From NCBI GenBank assembly GCA_963728075.1, contig CAVSIP010000002.1, positions 81,394 through 145,393 on the forward strand: DNA of 64,000 nt, in the 5' to 3' direction. Within the stretch, counting starts at the first letter, position 1, and each line of letters starts with the position of its first letter. Made by a program: the position numbers and the translations under genes. The notes below the pieces were generated by a model. It did not search any database, was not told where the DNA came from, and saw only the letters and a list, made by a program, of their open reading frames with translations. This document shows positions 17,158 through 26,470 of this stretch, one piece after another. This stretch comes from CAVSIP01 sp963728075 (GTDB lineage Bacteria > Actinomycetota > Actinomycetes > JAFAQI01 > DASSKL01).

Positions 17158-18254
17158 CCGCCGCCCGCCGCGCCCTCGTGCAGTGGGTGGCCACGCGGGT
17201 GGCGGTGGCCGTCCTCGGCTACACCGCCGCCTGGACCGTCGCGGACCGGACCGCGGCGAACCCGCCGGCGTTCCTGGCGCTGTGGCGGCACTGGGACGCC
17301 GGGTTGTTCGTGAAGATCGCCCGATGGGGCTACTTCGGCCGTCCCGAGCACTACGCCGACCGCGGCGTCACGGCGTTCTTCCCCGGGCAGCCGATGCTGC
17401 TGCGCGCCGTCCACGTCGTCACCCAGGACTGGGTGCTCGCGGGGCTGCTCGTGTCGTTCGTCGCGGGGGCTTTCGCGGTGGTCGCCCTCGCGCGGCTCGG
17501 TGCTCTCGACGGTGGCCGGGCCGTGGCGGACCGCACGGTGCTCTACCTGCTGCTCTCGCCGTTCGCCGTGTTCCTGTTCGTCGGCTACTCCGAGGCGCTG
17601 TTCCTCGCCTTCGCGGTGCCGTCGTGGCTGGCCGCCCGCCGTGGTTCGTGGCGCAGCGCCGGCCTGCTGGCAGCGGGTGCGGCGGCGGTCCGGGTCACCG
17701 GGCTCTTCCTCGCGGTCGCCCTGCTGGTCGAGTACGCCGTCCGCCACCGCCGGCCGGAGCGGGACCTGGCCTGGCTGGTCGCCCCGTTCGCCGTGCTGGC
17801 CGGCTACCTCGGGTGGCTGTGGGCCCGTACCGGGGACTGGCTGGCGTGGCCGCACGCGCAGGACGCCGGTTGGGGCCGGCACCTGACCACACCGTGGCGG
17901 GCGCTGGTGGACACCTGGCACGCCGCCGGGGACCCGCGCCAGGGCGGGGCCTACTCGTGGTCGTTCAAGGCGGAGATCGTCGCGGTCGCGGTCGGCCTGC
18001 TGCTCACGGTGGCCCTGCTCGTGCTGCACCGGTGGGCCGAGGCGACGTACGTGGGGCTGCAGGTGGTCGCCTTGGCGACGAGCAGCTTCTACCTGTCGGT
18101 CGGCCGGGCGACCCTGCTCTGGTGGCCGCTGTGGCTGCTCCTCGCCCGGGTGTCGGTCCGCCGCCCGTGGGTGCACGTCGCCTACCTGTCGGTGGCCCCG
18201 GCGCTCATGGCGGCGTACGTGGTCACCTTCGTCTCCGGCCACTGGGTCGGCTGA
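17154..18254 (+). CDS. PIG-V-like GT-C mannosyltransferase
   Basis: 366 aa. GTG 17154 overlaps the previous stop; longer upstream reading is antisense-free overlap and is dropped. The first loop has WRHWDAGLFVKIARWGYFG, then TAFFPGQPMLLRAV, the acidic and Phe-Pro signature of PIG-V / mannosyltransferase-like proteins. YSEALFLAFAVPSW and about nine hydrophobic segments follow. It probably transfers a mannose from polyprenyl-phosphomannose in envelope glycolipid or glycoprotein synthesis; acceptor unknown. Confidence 0.8.
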   Translation: MTAARRALVQWVATRVAVAVLGYTAAWTVADRTAANPPAFLALWRHWDAGLFVKIARWGYFGRPEHYADRGVTAFFPGQPMLLRAVHVVTQDWVLAGLLVSFVAGAFAVVALARLGALDGGRAVADRTVLYLLLSPFAVFLFVGYSEALFLAFAVPSWLAARRGSWRSAGLLAAGAAAVRVTGLFLAVALLVEYAVRHRRPERDLAWLVAPFAVLAGYLGWLWARTGDWLAWPHAQDAGWGRHLTTPWRALVDTWHAAGDPRQGGAYSWSFKAEIVAVAVGLLLTVALLVLHRWAEATYVGLQVVALATSSFYLSVGRATLLWWPLWLLLARVSVRRPWVHVAYLSVAPALMAAYVVTFVSGHWVG

Positions 18255-18277
18255 CCGCCGTGCCCATGCGCTCTGCC

Positions 18278-18283
18278 TACGCT
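18278..18283 (+). promoter_or_regulatory. -10 element of leaderless promoter (secreted protein upstream of rpsF)
   Basis: TACGCT, 6 nt before GTG 18290. This fixes the start among four in-frame candidates (18260, 18266, 18284, 18290). Confidence 0.5.
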
Positions 18284-18289
18284 GTGCCG

Positions 18290-19042
18290 GTGATCAGCCG
18301 GTACGCCCGCAGCGCCGTGCTGCTCGCCGTGCTGGCCTGCGGCCTGGGGACCCTGGCCGCCACCGCACCGGCCGCCTCCGCCGCGTCGTACGAGGTGCGC
18401 ATCGTCGACACCTCGGCCGGGCTCACCCTCAGCCCGGTCCGGCTGACCGTGGTCCCGCGGGACGAGGTGCAGTTCGCCAACGCGACGACGTCGCTGGTGC
18501 AGGTGGACGTCGCCGGCGGGTACTCCGTGGTTCTCGCACCCGGCCAGTCGACCGGCGGCGCGGTGGGCCCCGGCCCGTACGACGCCGCGGGCGCCGGCCC
18601 GCACGTCGTCGTCGCGACGGCGCAGCCGTCCGGGGAGCGGGCCACCGGCCGGATCGACGTCGTCGCGCCCTCCTCCGCGTCCCCGGCCCCGTCCCCCAGC
18701 ACGTCACCCGTTCCCCCCGCGTCCGAGGCCCCACCGAGCGTGGCGCCGCCGCCCGCCCCGGAGTCCTCACCGCCGTCGCCGCAGCCGAGCGCCTCGGCGG
18801 CCACCGCCTCGCCCAGCGCCGAGGCGATCGGCGGGGCACCGGGAGGCGACCTCTCCCCGCCGCCGTCCCCGTCCTCGTCGCCGGCGACCGTGGCGACCGG
18901 CCCGCTCGAGCGGCCCACGTCCCGCTCCGTCGGGCTGCCGGCCGCCGTGGCGGCGGTCCTCATCGCCGGTGTGGTGGCCGCCTTCCTGCGCGTGGTGGTG
19001 GCCATCCCGCTCCCTGTGGACGCCGCCCGCCGGTGGTCGTAG
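18290..19042 (+). CDS. Secreted cupredoxin-fold-like protein with C-terminal membrane anchor
   Basis: 250 aa. A signal peptide (AVLLAVLACGLGTLAATAPAASA) precedes a beta domain of about 90 residues (YEVRIVDTSAGLTLSPVRLT through ATGRIDVV) whose strand order resembles cupredoxin-like domains, but the Cys/His/Met copper ligands are missing. A Pro/Ser linker (residues about 125-210) leads to a C-terminal hydrophobic helix (AAVAAVLIAGVVAAFLRVVV). Family not recognised. It stands between the glycosyltransferase pair and rpsF. Confidence 0.65.
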   Translation: MISRYARSAVLLAVLACGLGTLAATAPAASAASYEVRIVDTSAGLTLSPVRLTVVPRDEVQFANATTSLVQVDVAGGYSVVLAPGQSTGGAVGPGPYDAAGAGPHVVVATAQPSGERATGRIDVVAPSSASPAPSPSTSPVPPASEAPPSVAPPPAPESSPPSPQPSASAATASPSAEAIGGAPGGDLSPPPSPSSSPATVATGPLERPTSRSVGLPAAVAAVLIAGVVAAFLRVVVAIPLPVDAARRWS

Positions 19043-19065
19043 GCCCGGCGTAGCGTCACCTCCGC

Positions 19066-19114
19066 TACGCTGGAGGCCTGCTCCGGACGCGACCCGGCAC
19101 AACGGGTGCCGGGT
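19066..19114 (+). promoter_or_regulatory. rpsF operon promoter and leader hairpin
   Basis: TACGCT (19066-19071) is a likely -10. About 20 nt further is a perfect 9-bp hairpin, ACCCGGCAC-AACGG-GTGCCGGGT (19092-19114), about 100 nt before the rpsF start. Unlike most genes here this transcript has a long leader. rpsF leaders in many bacteria bind the S6:S18 complex for autoregulation; whether this hairpin is that element is inference. Confidence 0.45.
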
Positions 19115-19216
19115 TCGTGCTGCCGGGGAGACGCAGTGACCTCCTGCCACGGACCGACCGTGGCCGCCTGCCCCGCCCGGGGCCGGAGAACAGTCCAGAG
19201 GAGGTGGGGTTCACTC

Positions 19217-19507
19217 ATGCGTCATTACGAGCTGATGGTCATCCTCGACCCGGATCTCGAGGAGCGGACCGTCGCACCGTCGCTCGACACGTTCCTCAAC
19301 GTGATCCGCCAGGACGGCGGGTCGGTGGAGAACGTCGACATCTGGGGCCGTCGCCGGCTCGCGTACGAGATCGCCCACAAGGTCGAGGGCATCTACGCCG
19401 TCGTCGACCTCAACGCCGAGCCCGCCACGGTGAAGGAGCTCGACCGCCAGCTGAACCTCAACGAGGCCGTCCTGCGCACCAAGCTCGTGCGGCTCGACGC
19501 CAAGTAG
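19217..19507 (+). CDS. rpsF: 30S ribosomal protein S6
   Basis: 96 aa, the usual length. MRHYELMVILDPDLEE and IWGRRRLAYEI are diagnostic. The ATG has a strong GAGGAGGTGG ribosome site. It heads the rpsF-ssb-rpsR-rplI operon and binds S18 in the small-subunit platform. Confidence 0.98.
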   Translation: MRHYELMVILDPDLEERTVAPSLDTFLNVIRQDGGSVENVDIWGRRRLAYEIAHKVEGIYAVVDLNAEPATVKELDRQLNLNEAVLRTKLVRLDAK

Positions 19508-19516
19508 GAGGACGCC

Positions 19517-20008
19517 ATGGCAGGCGAGACCCTGATCACGATCGTCGGCAACCTGACCAACGACCCCGAGCTGCGGTTCACGCCGAGCGGGGCCGCGGTG
19601 GCCAGCTTCACGGTGGCCTCCACCCCGCGGACGTTCAACAAGAACACCAACCAGTGGGAGGACGGCGAGGCGCTGTTCCTGCGCTGCAGCGTGTGGCGGC
19701 AGGTCGCCGAGAACGTCGCCGAGTCGCTGCAGAAGGGTGCCCGCGTCATCGTCAGCGGCCGCCTCAAGCAGCGCTCCTTCGAGACGAAGGAGGGCGACAA
19801 GCGCACGGTGATCGAGCTCGACGTGGACGAGATCGGCCCGTCGCTGCGCTACGCGACCACGAAGGTGAGCAAGACCTCCCGGGGTGGCGGCGGTGGCTCC
19901 CGGGGTGGCGGCGACTTCGGTGGTGGCGGCGGGGGCGGTAGCCGTCCCGCGGCCGACGACCCGTGGAGCACGCCGGCTCCTGCCTCCGACGACGAGCCAC
20001 CCTTCTAG
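19517..20008 (+). CDS. ssb: Single-stranded DNA-binding protein
   Basis: 163 aa. The OB fold starts AGETLITIVGNLTNDPELRF, with LRCSVWRQVAENVAES typical of actinobacterial SSB. A Gly-rich disordered region (residues about 118-145) leads to the acidic tip DDEPPF, which recruits replication and repair partners. The ribosome site AGGAGG overlaps the end of rpsF. Confidence 0.98.
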   Translation: MAGETLITIVGNLTNDPELRFTPSGAAVASFTVASTPRTFNKNTNQWEDGEALFLRCSVWRQVAENVAESLQKGARVIVSGRLKQRSFETKEGDKRTVIELDVDEIGPSLRYATTKVSKTSRGGGGGSRGGGDFGGGGGGGSRPAADDPWSTPAPASDDEPPF

Positions 20009-20076
20009 ACCCGACCCGACCCGACCGACCATCCCCGCGCGCAGCGGGGCCCAGGGAAAGAGACTGGAGCACCACG

Positions 20077-20313
20077 ATGGCGAAGCCACCCCCACGCAAG
20101 CCCAAGAAGAAGGTCTGCGTGTTCTGCAAGGAAGACGTCGACTCGGTCGACTACAAGGACACCGCGCTGCTGCGCAAGTACATCTCCGACCGCGGCAAGA
20201 TCCGCGCTCGCCGGGTGACGGGCAACTGCGCCCAGCACCAGCGGGACGTGGCCACTGCGGTGAAGAACAGCCGTGAGATGGCGCTGCTGCCGTACACGAG
20301 CACGGCGCGCTGA
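20077..20313 (+). CDS. rpsR: 30S ribosomal protein S18 (zinc-binding form)
   Basis: 78 aa. The ATG at 20077 gives the standard length. C14-C17 in CVFC plus C51 and H54 in CAQH make the zinc-binding (C+) form of S18. Core motif DYKDTALLRKYISDRGKI is present. Partner of S6. Confidence 0.97.
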   Translation: MAKPPPRKPKKKVCVFCKEDVDSVDYKDTALLRKYISDRGKIRARRVTGNCAQHQRDVATAVKNSREMALLPYTSTAR

Positions 20314-20325
20314 GGAGGCTGACCG

Positions 20326-20775
20326 ATGGCGAAGATCATCCTCACGCACGAGGTCACCGGCCTCGGCACTCCCGGCGACGTCGTCGAGGTGCGGGACGGT
20401 TACGCGCGCAACTTCCTGCTCCCGCGCGGGCTCGCGATCAAGCACTCCCGCGGCGCGGAGAAGCAGGTCGCCAGCATCCGCCGGGCCCGCGAGGTGCGGG
20501 AGGTGCGCGACCTCGGCCAGGCGCAGGAGCTCGCCACGCAGCTGCGGTCGCTGAACGTGCGGCTGCAGACCCGCGCGGGCGCCGGTGGCCGGCTGTTCGG
20601 CTCGGTCACCGCCACCGACATCGTCGACGCGGTCAAGGCGGCGGGTGGCCCGTCGCTGGACAAGCGCCGGGTCGAGATCGGCAACCCGATCAAGACCGTC
20701 GGCCGCCATGTCGTGAGCGTGCGCCTGCACCCCGAGGTCAGCGCCGACGTCGAGGTGGAGGTCGCGGGCGCCTGA
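20326..20775 (+). CDS. rplI: 50S ribosomal protein L9
   Basis: 149 aa. The N-terminal domain signature GTPGDVVEVRDGYARNFLLP is intact, followed by the connecting helix and the C-terminal domain (RLFGSVTATDIVDAV). Last gene of the operon, followed by a hairpin terminator. Confidence 0.98.
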   Translation: MAKIILTHEVTGLGTPGDVVEVRDGYARNFLLPRGLAIKHSRGAEKQVASIRRAREVREVRDLGQAQELATQLRSLNVRLQTRAGAGGRLFGSVTATDIVDAVKAAGGPSLDKRRVEIGNPIKTVGRHVVSVRLHPEVSADVEVEVAGA

Positions 20776-20776
20776 G

Positions 20777-21024
20777 GCGTCCACAGCCCTGTGGATAAGG
20801 GGCTCGGTCCAGGCGGACCGGGCCCCTTTCCTGGTTGCGGGGGTGTGTCCCGGGCTCGACACGTCCACCCCGGCGACTTTCTGCGCTCCACATGCCGTGG
20901 ACGACGTTCGCGCAGGTCAGCGCCATATTGCACGGTGGGGCGGCGGGGCTGTCCACAGCCGACGCACAGGCTGTGCACAGCCCTCGGCGGCGTGGCGCAC
21001 ACCGCGTCCACAACGTTGTCCACA
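20777..21024. promoter_or_regulatory. DnaA-box cluster in the rplI-dnaB gap
   Basis: The 376-nt gap between rplI and dnaB holds no gene but has two perfect DnaA boxes: TTATCCACA on the minus strand at 20790-20798 and TTGTCCACA on the plus strand at 21016-21024. Near matches are GCGTCCACA (20777-20785, 21004-21012), CTGTCCACA (20949-20957) and CTGTGCACA (20971-20979). It is not oriC by context (no dnaA or dnaN), so a DnaA-binding control or titration site at the helicase gene is the likely reading. Confidence 0.6.
20797..20828 (+). terminator. Terminator of the rpsF-rplI operon
   Basis: A 14-bp stem (AAGGGGCTCGGTCC with GGACCGGGCCCCTT, one G-T pair, 4-nt loop), 21 nt after the rplI stop. Its left edge overlaps a DnaA box. 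Confidence 0.8.
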
Positions 21025-21151
21025 GCCGGTCGACAAACGTCGGCACGGCAGGCCCCCAGCCACCGTTCCGCGGTGACAGTCTCGGGGAGGCCGGGATGTC
21101 GGACCCGGCCGGTAGACATCAGGCAGCGAGCGCGAAGGAGGCTGGGGCGCG

Positions 21152-22525
21152 TTGACGGTGGCCGACCTGGTGCCGGTGGGCGGCGGTGGCGGTGAGTTCG
21201 AGCGGGTTCCGCCGCAGGACGTCGAGGCGGAGCAGTGCGTCCTCGGCGGCATGCTGCTGAGCAAGGACGCCATCGCCGACGTCGTCGAGGTGCTGCGCCC
21301 CGCCGACTTCTACCGGCCGGCCCACCAGACGGTCTTCGACACGGTCATCGACCTGTACGGCCGCGGTGAGCCGGCGGACCCGGTGACCGTCGCCGCCGAG
21401 CTGACCCGCCGCGGGGAGCTCGCCCGCATCGGTGGTGCGGCCTACCTGCACACGCTCGTCGCGTCGGTGCCGACGGCCGCCAACGCCGGCTACTACGCCC
21501 GCATCGTGGCCGAGCGTGCCGTCCTGCGGCGGCTGGTCGAGGCGGGCACCCGGATCGTGCAGCTCGGCTACGGTGCAGCCGGCGAGCAGGGCGGTGACGT
21601 CGACGACATCGTCGACCGGGCGCAGGCCGCGGTGTACGAGGTCACCGAGCGCCGTACCGGCGAGGACTACCAGCGCCTCGAGGACGTGCTGCAGGCAACC
21701 CTCGACGAGATCGAGGCGATCAGCAGCCGCGACGGCGGCATGGTCGGCGTCCCGACCGGCTTCCAGGACCTCGACGCGCTGACCAACGGACTGCACGGTG
21801 GGCAGATGGTGATCGTCGCCGCGCGACCGGCGATCGGCAAGTCCACGCTGGGGCTCGACCTCGCCCGTGCCGCGGCCATCAAGAACTCGCTGACCGCGGC
21901 GATCTTCTCCCTCGAGATGAGCCGCAACGAGATCACCATGCGGCTGCTGTCGGCCGAAGCCCGGGTCCCGCTGCACCACATGCGCTCCGGGACGATGAGC
22001 GACGAGGACTGGGCGCGGCTGGCCCGCCGGATGGGCGAGGTCGCCGAGGCGCCGCTCTACATCGACGACTCGCCGAACCTGACCATGATGGAGATCCGGG
22101 CCAAGGCACGCCGGCTCAAGCAGCGCCACGACCTACGCCTGGTGATCGTCGACTACATGCAGCTCATGCAGTCACCGCGCCGGGTCGACAGCCGCCAGCA
22201 AGAGGTCGCGGAGATGTCCCGGTCGCTGAAGCTGCTCGCCAAGGAGCTCGACGTCCCAGTCGTCGCGATCAGCCAGCTGAACCGCAACCCGGAGCAGCGC
22301 GCCGACAAGCGCCCGCAGCTGTCCGACCTGCGCGAGTCCGGCGCGATCGAGATGGACGCCGACGTGGTCATCCTGCTGCACCGCGAGGACGCCTACGAGA
22401 AGGAGTCACCGCGCGCCGGTGAGGCGGACCTCATCGTCGCCAAGCACCGCAACGGCCCCACCGCCACGGTGACGGTGGCCTTCCAGGGGCACTACAGCCG
22501 CTTCGTGGACATGTCGCCGGCGTAG
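21152..22525 (+). CDS. dnaB: Replicative DNA helicase DnaB
   Basis: 457 aa with no intein. The N-terminal domain begins PPQDVEAEQCVLGGMLLSKD. The RecA-type motor has Walker A in ARPAIGKSTLGLD, IFSLEMSRNEITMRLLSAEA, Walker B in LVIVDYMQLM and an arginine-finger region in SQLNRNPEQR. The hexamer unwinds DNA at the fork. The TTG at 21152 follows AAGGAGG by 11 nt; a GTG at 21158 is the alternative. Confidence 0.97.
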   Translation: MTVADLVPVGGGGGEFERVPPQDVEAEQCVLGGMLLSKDAIADVVEVLRPADFYRPAHQTVFDTVIDLYGRGEPADPVTVAAELTRRGELARIGGAAYLHTLVASVPTAANAGYYARIVAERAVLRRLVEAGTRIVQLGYGAAGEQGGDVDDIVDRAQAAVYEVTERRTGEDYQRLEDVLQATLDEIEAISSRDGGMVGVPTGFQDLDALTNGLHGGQMVIVAARPAIGKSTLGLDLARAAAIKNSLTAAIFSLEMSRNEITMRLLSAEARVPLHHMRSGTMSDEDWARLARRMGEVAEAPLYIDDSPNLTMMEIRAKARRLKQRHDLRLVIVDYMQLMQSPRRVDSRQQEVAEMSRSLKLLAKELDVPVVAISQLNRNPEQRADKRPQLSDLRESGAIEMDADVVILLHREDAYEKESPRAGEADLIVAKHRNGPTATVTVAFQGHYSRFVDMSPA

Positions 22526-22560
22526 TAGCTGTAGCAGCAAGTCTCAGGCGACAGACGGCG

Positions 22561-22779
22561 TCACTGCGGCTGCACACGACGAACCACCAGGTCGGCCAGC
22601 AGCGACGACGTCGCTGCGGAGATCTGGTCGACGGCGCGGTCGAACGCCTCGCGGTTGGCGGTCGAGGGCGCACGCATGCCGCCGACCTTGCGCACGTACT
22701 GCAGGGCGGCGGCACGCACGTCCTCATCCGTCACGGTCGCGGCGTACGGCTCACGCAGGGTCTTGATGCTGCGGCACAT
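22561..22779 (-). CDS. DUF2277 family protein
   Basis: 72 aa. MCRSIKTL at the N-terminus, EDVRAAALQYVRKVGGM and ANREAFDRAV are the family landmarks. It is a small protein widespread in Actinobacteria with no known function. Convergent with dnaB. Confidence 0.88.
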   Translation of the reverse strand: MCRSIKTLREPYAATVTDEDVRAAALQYVRKVGGMRAPSTANREAFDRAVDQISAATSSLLADLVVRRVQPQ

Positions 22780-22827
22780 TCCTGAACGGTAGGCCTGCTG
22801 ACCGTCCGCGTCACACCTCGCCGCCCT

Positions 22828-24021
22828 TCATGCGGCTCTGGGTCTGGGTGGGGCGCGCAGTTCAAGGCCGTCGGGTGAGGTGAACACCAGCTCGCCGGTG
22901 GCCAGCTGTTCCATGCCCCAGTTCTTGTGGTGGATGAGCCAGTGGTGGAAGGCGCACAGGTGCGCGCTGTTGTGCAGGCTGGTCGGGCCGCCGCGGGACC
23001 AGTGGTCGATGTGGTGCAGCTCGCAGCGGTGCAGGCCGGCCTGGCAGCCGGGGAAGGTGCACCCGCGGTCGCGCAGCCGGGCGGCGCGGCGTTGGGCGCG
23101 GGTCCAGGTCTTGGACGTCCGGCCGATGTCGAGGATCTCGCTGTCGCCGCCGAGGACGACCGGGATGAGCTCGGCCTCGCACGCGAGCCGGCGCACGGCG
23201 GCGGCGGACAGCGGGATAGCCCCCTCGAGCAGCCCCCAGCCCTCGACTTGGCCGGCGAGGGTGGCGTGGTCGATGGTGACCATGACCTGGGTGGGCAGCC
23301 CGCCGGTGTCGGGGAGGTGGTGGCAGCGCAGCCGGTGGTCGGCGAGCTCGACGAGTGCGTCGGCGCTGCGCTGGGCGGGGGTGCGTTCGTCTTCCGGGCC
23401 GGTCTTCTGCGCCAGGGCGCGGACCGCGGTGAGCAGGGTCTGCCCGGCGAGCGGGTCGAGGAGCGCGTCGAGGTGGACCATGCCGTCGAAGGTCGTCACG
23501 ATCGAGGCGCGGCGCGCGTCGTGCTGCCGCTGCGCTCGGGCCAGCGCCTCGTCCTCGGCGCCGGTGCGGATCAGCAGCTCGTGGGTGAGGCGGCCGAGCT
23601 GCCCGGGGTCCAGCGTGCGGGCCGCCTCGACCAGGATCGCCTCCGCGTCGGTCTCGATCGTGGCGGGCAGCTTGTCCAACGTGTCGAGGATCGCCCGGGT
23701 GTGCCGGGCGGAGACCTCCCCCGCCTCCACCGCGGAGGCGAGCACCGGGTGCCGCCCGTAGCGTCGCGCGGCCCACAGCAGCTGCCCGGCCTCACCGGGG
23801 GCGCGGCGCTGCTCCTCGATCAGCCAGCCCCGGGTCGACCGGCCGCACTCGGTCACCGTTACGTCCCGGCGGTCCAGGGCGACCAGCCGCTCGGCCAGCA
23901 ACCCGTCCAACCGGTCCTTCGCCGCGATCAGGCCCTCGACCTGCTCCAGCAGGACCGGGTCGGGCAGGTCGGCCGCGGGCACCGACGCCAGTGCGTCCAA
24001 CGCCTCCCGCAGCCGCTCCAA
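22828..24021 (-). CDS. DUF222 / HNH endonuclease domain protein (13E12-repeat type)
   Basis: 397 aa from a TTG start with GGGAGG upstream. The N-terminal 250 residues are the DUF222 region (RSTRGWLIEEQ, TLDPGQLGRLTHELL). The C-terminal HNH motif has zinc and catalytic residues in RDRGCTFPGC and CELHHIDHWSRGGPT, then HNSAHLCAFHHWLIHH. These proteins occur in many copies in actinobacterial genomes, may spread as selfish elements, and have no established role. Confidence 0.9.
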   Translation of the reverse strand: MERLREALDALASVPAADLPDPVLLEQVEGLIAAKDRLDGLLAERLVALDRRDVTVTECGRSTRGWLIEEQRRAPGEAGQLLWAARRYGRHPVLASAVEAGEVSARHTRAILDTLDKLPATIETDAEAILVEAARTLDPGQLGRLTHELLIRTGAEDEALARAQRQHDARRASIVTTFDGMVHLDALLDPLAGQTLLTAVRALAQKTGPEDERTPAQRSADALVELADHRLRCHHLPDTGGLPTQVMVTIDHATLAGQVEGWGLLEGAIPLSAAAVRRLACEAELIPVVLGGDSEILDIGRTSKTWTRAQRRAARLRDRGCTFPGCQAGLHRCELHHIDHWSRGGPTSLHNSAHLCAFHHWLIHHKNWGMEQLATGELVFTSPDGLELRAPPRPRAA

Positions 24022-24117
24022 CTGCCCTCCCGCCCGAACAGGTGTTCGAGGAGAAGTTACCCGCCGCCTACGACAAAAGCGACAAGACCGGGACCGATGG
24101 GGACAACGCGGCTTGGC

Positions 24118-25146
<1,029 letters not shown>

Positions 25147-25210
25147 GCATCCTCCTCCGAGCCGGTCCGGGCATCATGCACCCCGGCCGGGAACAGGTCG
25201 ACGGGGCGTG

Positions 25211-26470
25211 ATGTTCTCTGCCCTCATGACCGCCGCGCCGACCGTTGTCGCCCCCGATGTGGCAGGCGGGCCGCCGCGGGCCCTCACCGGTGCCCGTGCG
25301 GTGCTGCTGCTCGGCTCGATGACCGCGCTGACCCCGCTGGCGATCGACGCCTACATCCCGGCGCTGCCGACGCTGACGCGGGACCTCGGTGCGTCGGGCA
25401 GCCTGGGCCAGCTCACGATGACCGCGCTCCTGCTCGGTCTGGCGGTAGGTCAGCTCGTCGGCGGGCCGATCAGCGACGCGACCGGCCGGCGTCGCCCCGC
25501 GCTGACGGGGATCGGCCTGTTCGTGGCCGCCTCGCTGCTGTGCGCGATCGCCCCCGCCATCTGGGTGCTCATCCCCCTGCGGTTCCTGCAGGGCGCCTCG
25601 GGCGCGGCGGCCGTCGTGACGGCGCGGGCGGTCGTCCGTGACCTGCACGGCGGGGTGGCCGCCGCGCGGATGTTCGCGCTGCTCATCCTCGTCATGGGCG
25701 TCGCCCCCGTCGTCGCGCCGATCGCTGGGGCGCAGCTGCTGCGCGTGACCTCCTGGCGCGGGGTGTTCGTCGCCCTGGCCGTGCTCGGCACCGTGCTGTT
25801 CGTCGTGGTGGCCCGCACGCTGCCCGAGACGCTGTCCGAGCACGGCAGGCACGTCGGCGGGCTGCGGCCGACGTTGCGCACGTTCGCCTCCCTGCTCACC
25901 GATCGCGCGTTCGTCGGCTACGCCGCCGCGGGCGGGCTCGCGCTGGCGGCGGTCTTCTCCTACATCTCCGGCTCGCCGTTCGTGCTGCAGGACATCTACG
26001 GCATGTCACCGCAGGCGTTCAGCGGTGTGTTCGCCGCGAACGCGGTCGGGTTCGTCACCCTCAGCCAGGTGAGCGCCCGGATCGTGCACCGGACGGGTCC
26101 GCGCCGCCTGCTGCTCGTCGGGCTTGGCCTGTCGGTGGCCGGCTCGTCGTTCTTCGCGGTGGCGGTGCTCGCCCACCTGGGTCTGCCCGCCGTGGTTGCC
26201 GGGCTGTTCCTCGTGGTGGCGGCGGTCGGGTTCACCGCGCCCAACGCGACGGCGCTGGCGCTCGCCGAGCACGGCCGTACGGCGGGCGCGGCGTCGGCGC
26301 TCGTGGGTGTCGGCCAGTACGTCATCGGCGGCGCGGCGGCACCGCTCACCGGCCTCGGCGGCACCCACACCGCCGTCCCGCTCGCGGTGGTCCTGCTCGC
26401 GCTGTCGGTCGCGGCGGCGACGACGGTGCCGCTCACCTCGGCCCGCCGCCTGCGTACGGTTCCCGCGTGA
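25211..26470 (+). CDS. Bcr/CflA-type MFS drug exporter
   Basis: About 419 aa from ATG 25211 (ATG 25226 also possible). Twelve hydrophobic segments. The N-terminal ALTPLAIDAYIPALPTL and GPISDATGRRRPALTG (MFS loop 2-3 motif) and FLQGASGAAAVVTARAVVRD (motif C region) are signatures of the Bcr/CflA group, which exports bicyclomycin, chloramphenicol and related compounds in other species. The stop overlaps the next gene (GTGA). Confidence 0.88.
   Translation: MFSALMTAAPTVVAPDVAGGPPRALTGARAVLLLGSMTALTPLAIDAYIPALPTLTRDLGASGSLGQLTMTALLLGLAVGQLVGGPISDATGRRRPALTGIGLFVAASLLCAIAPAIWVLIPLRFLQGASGAAAVVTARAVVRDLHGGVAAARMFALLILVMGVAPVVAPIAGAQLLRVTSWRGVFVALAVLGTVLFVVVARTLPETLSEHGRHVGGLRPTLRTFASLLTDRAFVGYAAAGGLALAAVFSYISGSPFVLQDIYGMSPQAFSGVFAANAVGFVTLSQVSARIVHRTGPRRLLLVGLGLSVAGSSFFAVAVLAHLGLPAVVAGLFLVVAAVGFTAPNATALALAEHGRTAGAASALVGVGQYVIGGAAAPLTGLGGTHTAVPLAVVLLALSVAAATTVPLTSARRLRTVPA

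Noticed and set aside
20777..21150. Possible chromosomal origin at the rplI-dnaB gap
   Set aside because: The boxes are too few for an actinobacterial oriC, there is no obvious AT-rich unwinding region, and dnaA/dnaN are not adjacent.
21152..22525. Intein in DnaB, as seen in several Actinobacteria
   Set aside because: DnaB is 457 aa and continuous through Walker A and B; there is no insertion.
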